DNA from: Victivallales bacterium
GTDB taxonomy: Bacteria > Verrucomicrobiota > Lentisphaeria > Oligosphaerales > Lenti-02
Direction: 5' to 3'
Assembly: GCA_018648945.1 (NCBI GenBank)
Contig: JABGQJ010000019.1
Span: 1-25,914, forward strand
DNA: 25,914 nt
Each line of letters opens with the position of its first letter. Position 1 is the first letter of the stretch. Position numbers and translations under genes: made by a program. A model generated the notes under the pieces. It saw nothing but the letters and a program-made list of their open reading frames with translations, ran no database searches and was not told the DNA's origin. Shown piece after piece: positions 21,279 through 25,914 of this stretch.

Positions 21279-22238
21279 ATGAGTACCTTCTATGCGGACA
21301 ATTCACTCTCCATCGGCAACACCCCGATGGTCAAACTCAACCACCTGACGGCTGGTGCCAAGGCCACGGTGTTGGCCAAGATCGAGGGGCGGAACCCCGC
21401 CTACTCGGTGAAGTGCAGGATCGGCGCCGCCATGATCTGGGACGCCGAGGAGCGCGGGGTGCTGAAACCGGGGGTCGAGATCGTCGAACCCACCAGCGGC
21501 AACACCGGCATCGCCCTGGCCTACGTGGCCGCCGCGCGCGGCTACAAGCTGACCCTGACCATGCCCGAGAGCATGAGCATCGAGCGGCGCCGGGTCCTCG
21601 GGGCCTTTGGCGCCAACCTGCTCCTCACCCCCGCAGCGGAAGGAATGGGTGGGGCCATCCGCCGAGCCGAGGAGATGGCAGCGGCAGATCCGAAACGCTA
21701 TTTCCTGCCCAACCAATTCAAGAATCCCGCCAACCCGGGAATCCACGAGAAGACCACCGGTCCGGAGATCTGGGATGCCACCGGCGGCCAAGTCGATGTC
21801 CTCGTGTCCGGCGTCGGCACCGGCGGCACGATCACCGGCATTTCCCGCTTCCTGAGGGGCAAGGCAAGCCGCCCGATCCTGTCCGTGGCGGTCGAGCCCA
21901 AGGAGAGCCCGGTGATCAGCCAGACACTGGCCGGCCAGACACTCAAACCGGGGCCGCACCAGATCCAAGGCATTGGGGCCGGGTTCATTCCGGACACGCT
22001 CGATCTCTCCGTCGTGGACCGGGTGGAGCAGGTTGAGAGCGCGGAGGCGATCGCGTTCGCGCGGCGCTTGGCACGGGAAGAAGGGCTGCTCTCCGGCATC
22101 TCAAGCGGGGCCGCCACGGCAGTTGCCGTGCGCCTGGCCCTCCTCCCCGAGTTCGCTGGGAAGACCATTGTCGCGATCCTCCCAGACGCCGGCGAACGCT
22201 ACCTCTCGACTGTGTTGTTCGAGGGACCTGGCGGCTGA
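21279..22238 (+). CDS. cysK: Cysteine synthase A, copy 2 (enterobacterial-like CysK)
   Basis: Protein of 319 residues. It reads [44 protein letters not shown] with the PLP lysine at K45, [90 protein letters not shown] and [12 protein letters not shown]. The [13 protein letters not shown] signature and overall wording follow E. coli CysK much more closely than the copy at 1126-2055. The two copies therefore come from different sub-lineages, and one may have been acquired. GAGGA sits 8 nt before the ATG. Last gene of the rrf2 operon; a strong terminator follows. Function: O-acetylserine + sulfide to cysteine. Confidence 0.96.
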   Translation: MSTFYADNSLSIGNTPMVKLNHLTAGAKATVLAKIEGRNPAYSVKCRIGAAMIWDAEERGVLKPGVEIVEPTSGNTGIALAYVAAARGYKLTLTMPESMSIERRRVLGAFGANLLLTPAAEGMGGAIRRAEEMAAADPKRYFLPNQFKNPANPGIHEKTTGPEIWDATGGQVDVLVSGVGTGGTITGISRFLRGKASRPILSVAVEPKESPVISQTLAGQTLKPGPHQIQGIGAGFIPDTLDLSVVDRVEQVESAEAIAFARRLAREEGLLSGISSGAATAVAVRLALLPEFAGKTIVAILPDAGERYLSTVLFEGPGG

Positions 22239-22270
22239 GATAGAGCCAGACGTCCGGAATCTGATCATGG

Positions 22271-22317
22271 GCGCCCGAGGGCACTGTAGACCGAGCCCTC
22301 GGGCGCTTTCCGCTCTT
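22271..22317 (+). terminator. Rho-independent terminator after cysK (copy 2)
   Basis: GCGCCCGAGGGC (22271-22282) and GCCCTCGGGCGC (22295-22306) form a perfect 12-bp stem with a 12-nt loop, followed by TTTCCGCTCTT. It separates the sulfur operon from the thiamine genes. Confidence 0.85.
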
Positions 22318-22343
22318 GCATCCCAGGCCTTCGCCGCTACCTT
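22316..22343 (+). promoter_or_regulatory. Weak candidate promoter for the thi operon
   Basis: TTGCAT (22316-22321) and TACCTT (22338-22343) are 16 nt apart, between the cysK terminator and the TPP aptamer. The location is right but the match is modest. Confidence 0.25.
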
Positions 22344-22371
22344 TCCCTTTGTTACCAAAATCGTATCAGTT

Positions 22372-22468
22372 GCCGCCGGGGAGCCTGGGCGAACGCCAGG
22401 CTGAGAGGGTCCAGCGATCCGTGGACCGACCCGAATACCTGCTCAGGGTAATGCCTGCGAAGGGAGTT
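22372..22468 (+). promoter_or_regulatory. TPP riboswitch (THI element)
   Basis: Conserved aptamer landmarks appear in order: CGGGGAGCC at the 5' side; P2-region stem GCCTGG (22383-22388) / CCAGGC (22396-22401); the invariant CTGAGA (22401-22406); a P3 stem GGTCCA (22408-22413) / TGGACC (22422-22427); and ACCCG followed by CCTG..CAGGGTAATGCCTGCGAAGGGA. It senses thiamine pyrophosphate and lowers expression of the downstream genes when TPP is abundant. It lies directly before thiS. No terminator is seen between aptamer and gene, so control is probably at translation (see 22508-22523). Confidence 0.95.
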
Positions 22469-22507
22469 TGAGCATCCGCCAGCCACCTCCGCCAAGGCAT
22501 GCCAGAC

Positions 22508-22523
22508 GGGGGACAGCCCTCCC
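22508..22523 (+). promoter_or_regulatory. Possible Shine-Dalgarno sequestering hairpin before thiS
   Basis: The ribosome site GGGGG(A) at 22508-22513 can pair with CTCCC at 22519-22523, one pair being a G-U, right up to the thiS ATG. The same CTCCC is perfectly complementary to GGGAG at 22462-22466, the 3' end of the TPP aptamer. This offers a simple switch: aptamer bound, site hidden; aptamer free, site open. Pairing is seen; the switch is inference. Confidence 0.4.
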
Positions 22524-22748
22524 ATGAACGCCCCAGAGTCCGATTGGATCGAGGTCCGGCTGAATGGCAAGGACCAGAGAGTCCCCCCGAACCAGAACGT
22601 GGCGGGGCTCCTCGCAGAGCTTGGCCTTGATCCCACAGGCGTGGTGGTCGAGGTAGACGGCAACATTCTTCAGGCTGACCAGTACCAAGTAACCATCCTG
22701 ACTGCCACTGCGCAGATCGAGATTGTCCATTTCGTTGGTGGAGGCTGA
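22524..22748 (+). CDS. thiS: Thiamine biosynthesis sulfur carrier ThiS
   Basis: Protein of 74 residues with the ubiquitin-like beta-grasp pattern: [42 protein letters not shown] and the C-terminal FVGGG. The terminal Gly is adenylated and turned into a thiocarboxylate that donates sulfur to the thiazole ring. The usual adenylating partner ThiF is not in the window. GGGGGA lies upstream but may be masked by a hairpin. thiG begins 2 nt after its stop. Slightly longer than typical ThiS (about 66 residues) because of an N-terminal extension of about 7 residues. Confidence 0.93.
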   Translation: MNAPESDWIEVRLNGKDQRVPPNQNVAGLLAELGLDPTGVVVEVDGNILQADQYQVTILTATAQIEIVHFVGGG

Positions 22749-22750
22749 CC

Positions 22751-23530
22751 ATGAAACCACTCGTAATCGCAGGCCGCACATTCACCTCGCGGCTCTTTGT
22801 CGGGACCGGCAAGTTCGGCTCGGCCGAAGTCATGGCAGAGGCAATTCGCGCCTCGGGAACGGAGGTGGTGACGGTAGCCTTGCGGCGCGTGGACCTGGCT
22901 GCGCCCGAGCGGCCAGACCCTCTCCTCTCTCTGCTGGATCGCGACCGTGTCGTGATTGTCCCGAACACCAGCGGTGCGCGGACCGCCGAGGAGGCAATCC
23001 GGATTGCGCGCCTGTCCCGGGCCGCTGGCGGATTCGACTGGATCAAGCTTGAGCTGACTCCCGACCCGAACTACCTCCTGCCCGACCCGATCGAGACGCT
23101 CAAGGCCGCCGAAACGCTGGTCAAGGAGGGGTTCATCGTGTTGCCCTACATCAATGCCGACCCGGTCCTGGCCATGCGCCTGCAAGAGGTGGGGACGGCA
23201 GCGGTCATGCCCCTCGGCGCTCCCATCGGGACGAATCGCGGCGTGCGGAACGGCGACATGATCAAGATCATCGTCGAGCAAGCACGGGTCCCGGTCGTGG
23301 TCGATGCCGGACTGGGCATGCCCTCGCACGTGGCGAACGCCATCGAACTGGGGGCCGATGCCGTTCTGGTGAACACGGCCATTGCCGGTGCCGGCGATCC
23401 CGTACTCATGGCCAAGGCCTTCGCCCTCGGCACGGAAGCCGCCGAGATGGCCCGGACTGCCGACCCCGGCGGCGAAAGCCAACTCGCCCAGGCATCCAGC
23501 CCGCTCACCGGCTTCCTGGGAACGGACTGA
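22751..23530 (+). CDS. thiG: Thiazole synthase ThiG
   Basis: Protein of 259 residues, normal length. ThiG joins deoxyxylulose phosphate, dehydroglycine and the ThiS thiocarboxylate sulfur into the thiazole phosphate of thiamine. Landmarks: [10 protein letters not shown] (13-22), [11 protein letters not shown], the Schiff-base lysine K99 in [89 protein letters not shown] and LTGFLG at the end. The start is fixed by the 2-nt gap after thiS. Under control of the upstream TPP riboswitch. Confidence 0.98.
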   Translation: MKPLVIAGRTFTSRLFVGTGKFGSAEVMAEAIRASGTEVVTVALRRVDLAAPERPDPLLSLLDRDRVVIVPNTSGARTAEEAIRIARLSRAAGGFDWIKLELTPDPNYLLPDPIETLKAAETLVKEGFIVLPYINADPVLAMRLQEVGTAAVMPLGAPIGTNRGVRNGDMIKIIVEQARVPVVVDAGLGMPSHVANAIELGADAVLVNTAIAGAGDPVLMAKAFALGTEAAEMARTADPGGESQLAQASSPLTGFLGTD

Positions 23531-23543
23531 CGCACGGAACACG

Positions 23544-24695
23544 ATGACCTATCTCGACTCCAGCTTTGCGGAGGTGTTGGCGGCGTGGCCCGTCGAGCGG
23601 GTGCTCTCCCTGCTTGCGGGCGCCGACGAGGGTGCCGTCCACACGGCCCTGGCCCGCGGCGTGCGCTCCGAGGTCGATCTGGCTGCCCTGCTGGCGCCCT
23701 GCGCCGCACCCCAACTGGAGACCATGGCCCAGAGAGCCGCCAGCCTGACCAGGCAGCGGTTCGGACGGGCGATCCAGTTCTACGCGCCTCTCTATGTTTC
23801 CAACCACTGCGTGAACGGCTGCACCTACTGCGGCTTCAACTGCCGCAACCACGTGGCGCGGCGGCGGCTCACCGTCGAGGAAGCCAGCCATGAGGTGCGG
23901 CATCTGGCCGACGAGGGGTTCCGCCATATCCTGCTGGTATCTGGGGAGGATCCGAAGGGTGTCCCGGTCCCCTATTTCGAGGAGCTTGCCCGGAACCTGC
24001 ACCCCCACGTGGCCTCTCTCAACATCGAGATCCAGCCACTGTCCATCCCTGACTACGCCCTTCTGGTCCAAGCAGGGGTCGATACCCTGACCCTCTATCA
24101 GGAGACTTACGCGCCGGTCGAATACGCCCGCTATCACGTCTCGGGACCCAAACGGGACTTTCGCTGGCGCCTGGAAGCCCCCGAACGCGGGGCTCAGGCA
24201 GGAATGGCCTTCCTGGGGATCGGCGCGTTACTCGGGCTGACGGACTGGCGGGTGGAGGCATTCTACGTCGGCCTCCACGCCCGGTACCTGCAGCGGACCT
24301 ACTGGCGGCAGCACGTGTCCGTGTCCTTCCCCCGGATGCAGCACGCGGCGGGCGCCTTCGAACCGCCCTTCCCGGTCGGGGACGCGGATCTGGTCCAGAT
24401 CCTCTGTGCCCTTCGCCTGGCCCTGCCCGATGCCGGCATGGTGCTCTCGACCCGCGAGTCGGCCGCTCTCCGCGACCACCTGCTGCCAATTGGGATCACC
24501 CGCCTGTCGGCAGGCTCCAAAACCACCCCCGGTGGCTACGCCGAGGACACCGAGGCCGAAGGCCAGTTCGACGTGCAGGACCACCGGAGCCTAGCGGAAG
24601 TCATGGCCGCCGTGCAAGCCCGGGGATTCGACCCCGTGTGCAAGGACTGGGACGGCCTCTACCACGAAGACGTCCTCACTCCCGGCCAAGTCTGA
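23544..24695 (+). CDS. thiH: Radical-SAM tyrosine lyase ThiH
   Basis: Protein of 383 residues. ThiH cleaves tyrosine with a 5'-deoxyadenosyl radical to dehydroglycine for ThiG and is the anaerobic alternative to glycine oxidase ThiO. The cluster motif CxxxCxxC is at C89, C93, C96 (NHCVNGCTYCGF). LLVSGEDPKG, SLNIEIQPLSIPDYALLVQAGVDTLTLYQETY, HVSGPKRDFRWRLEAPERGAQAGM and ITRLSAGSKTTPGGY follow the family closely. The ATG at 23544, 13 nt after thiG, is preferred over the longer overlapping frame. A short GGAA is 5 nt upstream. It converges with nadA; the two stops are 12 nt apart. Confidence 0.97.
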   Translation: MTYLDSSFAEVLAAWPVERVLSLLAGADEGAVHTALARGVRSEVDLAALLAPCAAPQLETMAQRAASLTRQRFGRAIQFYAPLYVSNHCVNGCTYCGFNCRNHVARRRLTVEEASHEVRHLADEGFRHILLVSGEDPKGVPVPYFEELARNLHPHVASLNIEIQPLSIPDYALLVQAGVDTLTLYQETYAPVEYARYHVSGPKRDFRWRLEAPERGAQAGMAFLGIGALLGLTDWRVEAFYVGLHARYLQRTYWRQHVSVSFPRMQHAAGAFEPPFPVGDADLVQILCALRLALPDAGMVLSTRESAALRDHLLPIGITRLSAGSKTTPGGYAEDTEAEGQFDVQDHRSLAEVMAAVQARGFDPVCKDWDGLYHEDVLTPGQV

Positions 24696-24707
24696 CGAAG
24701 CGACCGA

Positions 24708-25625
24708 TCAGGCAGTCAGGTCCAGCATCGCCCGAATCGACCGCGCGGCCTGGGATCGCACCGGTTCCTCCACCACCACCCGGTGCTTCATGTCCTGGAG
24801 CGACCAGAGGATTTTCTGCAGCCGGATCTTCTTCATATTGGGACAGACACAACGCTCGCTCACTGGGTGGAATGCCTTGCCGGGGGCCTCTTTCCGCAAG
24901 CGGTGGATCATGTCTATCTCAGTGGCGATGATGAACTCCTGGGCCGGATTCTCGCGGACGTAACTACACATCTGCCCCGTGGAAAGCACCGCATCCGATG
25001 CATCGCGAATCGGTTTGGGACACTCGGGATGGCTCACCACCATGGCTGCCGGGTGCTGCTGCCGGGCGGCCGCGACCTCCACATCCAGAATCCGGGCGTG
25101 CGTGGGGCAGTACCCATCCCAGAGGATGAGCTCCCGGCCCGTCTGCTCAGCAGTGAACTGGCCAAGGTACTTGTCCGGAACGAAGATAATCTCCTCCGCA
25201 TCGGCGTAGGCCCGAACAATGGCTGGCGCATTGGAACTGGTGCAGCAGGAATCACTTTCGGCTTTGACTTCGGCCGTGCTGTTCACGTAGCAGATGACCT
25301 TGGCCCCGGGGTGACGGGATTTGAGTTCGCGGAGTTGCTCTCCGGTGATCATGTCCGCCATCGGACAGCCAGCCTCGGGATCGGGGATCAGGACCGTGCG
25401 TTCGGGATTGAGAATCGCGGCGGTCTCCGCCATGAAATGGACGCCGCAGAAGACAATCACATCCGCATCGATCTCGGTCGCCTTGCGGCTGAGCTGCAGG
25501 GAGTCCCCGGTGAAGTCCGCGATGTCCTGGACTTCGCCGCGCTGGTAGTTGTGAGCCAAAATGACCGCGTTCCGCTTGGCCTTCAGCTCCTGAATCTGCG
25601 CCGTCAGTTCATCGTTTGCGTTCAT
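24708..25625 (-). CDS. nadA: Quinolinate synthase NadA, second copy (complete)
   Basis: Protein of 305 residues, typical length for the short NadA form. The three expected 4Fe-4S ligands are present at near-canonical spacing of 86 residues: C87 (EAGCPMADM), C173 (DGYCPTHAR) and C259 (SERCVCPN). [62 protein letters not shown] and ATEIDMIHRLRKEAPGK also match the family. The ATG at 25625 is chosen because it begins the conserved N-terminus. The upstream extension of the frame (to 25802) runs through a palindromic repeat and is Arg-rich and unlike NadA. The ribosome site (GGCGGA) is weak. It converges with thiH. A paralogue sits at the left edge of the window. Confidence 0.97.
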   Translation of the reverse strand: MNANDELTAQIQELKAKRNAVILAHNYQRGEVQDIADFTGDSLQLSRKATEIDADVIVFCGVHFMAETAAILNPERTVLIPDPEAGCPMADMITGEQLRELKSRHPGAKVICYVNSTAEVKAESDSCCTSSNAPAIVRAYADAEEIIFVPDKYLGQFTAEQTGRELILWDGYCPTHARILDVEVAAARQQHPAAMVVSHPECPKPIRDASDAVLSTGQMCSYVRENPAQEFIIATEIDMIHRLRKEAPGKAFHPVSERCVCPNMKKIRLQKILWSLQDMKHRVVVEEPVRSQAARSIRAMLDLTA

Positions 25626-25702
25626 GATCCGCCACGTAGGTTGGGTTGTGTGTCGCTCATCGGCAAACATACCCCTTCGTATCCGGTTTGCCGGAGCACC
25701 AA

Positions 25703-25862
25703 GGTAGAAGCGGCGTCCTCGCCGCTTTCGTCGACCGACGTCTGCGACACAACCAGCTTCGACAGCGCGCAAACCGCCAGCAACGGCAGCTCCCCACCCC
25801 AATCGCCATCACGCCCCCTGCAACCAACGCGCCTCAAAAGCGGCGAGGACGCCGCTTCTACC
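25703..25862. repeat. 26-bp perfect inverted repeat; each arm itself a hairpin
   Basis: The 26 bases at 25703-25728 are the exact reverse complement of 25837-25862, 108 nt apart. Each arm contains an 8-bp stem AAGCGGCG / CGCCGCTT around a 4-nt loop (TCCT in the left arm, AGGA in the right). This is the form of a REP/BIME-like dispersed palindrome pair in opposite orientation. It lies upstream of nadA (copy 2). The DNA from 25626 to 25914 shows no convincing gene; frames across it are products of the repeats. Confidence 0.8.
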
Positions 25863-25880
25863 CTTCCCCCACTGCCAGTC

Positions 25881-25912
25881 GCCTTGCGGAGCGGTACTCC
25901 GCACCGTAAGGC
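25881..25912. repeat. Nested palindrome at the right end
   Basis: TGCGGAG (25885-25891) pairs with CTCCGCA (25897-25903) around CGGTA. Outside it, GCCTT (25881-25885) is complementary to AAGGC (25908-25912), sharing the T at 25885. It lies 18 nt from the right arm of the 26-bp inverted repeat and may belong to the same repeat unit, which could continue past the window edge. Confidence 0.55.
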
Positions 25913-25914
25913 CT

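Noticed and set aside
25626..25802. 59-residue N-terminal extension of nadA copy 2
   Set aside because: Encoded by the left arm of a palindromic repeat, Arg-rich and absent from NadA family proteins.
25703..25862. CRISPR array or insertion-sequence ends
   Set aside because: Only two copies in opposite orientation, no regular spacers, and no transposase between them.
25646..25909. 87-codon plus-strand ORF at the right end
   Set aside because: Translates through both repeat arms and shows no domain or ribosome site; most likely repeat-derived.

Overview
The window looks like a chromosomal segment of a GC-rich, probably anaerobic bacterium. It encodes quinolinate synthase, radical-SAM ThiH, an Rrf2 regulator with an IscR-like cysteine pattern and pyruvate phosphate dikinase. 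Between these lie an S1 sulfatase, a UroD-like methyltransferase-family protein and large exported beta-helix and TPR proteins. That mix resembles the PVC superphylum (Lentisphaerota, Kiritimatiellota, Planctomycetota) or neighbouring groups such as Hydrogenedentota. This is a judgement from gene content; no rRNA or tRNA is present to settle it.

Layout. 1-4791 (minus strand): an exported TPR protein, then a tight cluster cysK-larE-nadA; nadA runs off the left edge. 4998-8875 (plus): an exported GH141-like parallel beta-helix protein and an iron-containing alcohol dehydrogenase. 9030-9125: a 31-residue, extremely basic protein with its own ribosome site and terminator. 9204-11918: ppdK with a strong terminator. 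12101-15351: two exported proteins, a metallo-beta-lactamase-fold protein and a TIM-barrel-like protein of unknown role. 15436-18052 (minus): a UroD-like gene followed by a sulfatase. 18378-22238 (plus): a sulfur-assimilation operon rrf2-larE-(Cys-rich leader ORF)-metY-cysK ending in a 12-bp-stem terminator. 22372-24695 (plus): a TPP riboswitch and thiS-thiG-thiH. 24708-25625 (minus): a second complete nadA. 25626-25914: intergenic DNA with palindromic repeats.

How the genes work together. Most striking is that cysK, larE and nadA each occur twice, once in the left minus-strand cluster and once in the right-hand region. LarE moves sulfur onto a nicotinate-derived nucleotide (nickel-pincer cofactor synthesis), NadA begins nicotinate synthesis and CysK makes cysteine. 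Both sets therefore combine cysteine supply, nicotinate supply and sulfur transfer. larB, larC and larA are not in the window. The right-hand set appears to be regulated at several levels: a predicted Fe-S Rrf2 regulator, a candidate cysteine-sensing leader ORF with a hairpin before metY, and a TPP riboswitch before thiS.

The best candidate for something undescribed is the 32-codon leader ORF at 19717-19815. It starts in an ATGA overlap with larE, ends in C-T-C-R-C-R-L-R-A, and its Cys codons lie in and beside the 5' arm of an 11-bp perfect hairpin. A 28-nt pure pyrimidine tract follows, and then metY.
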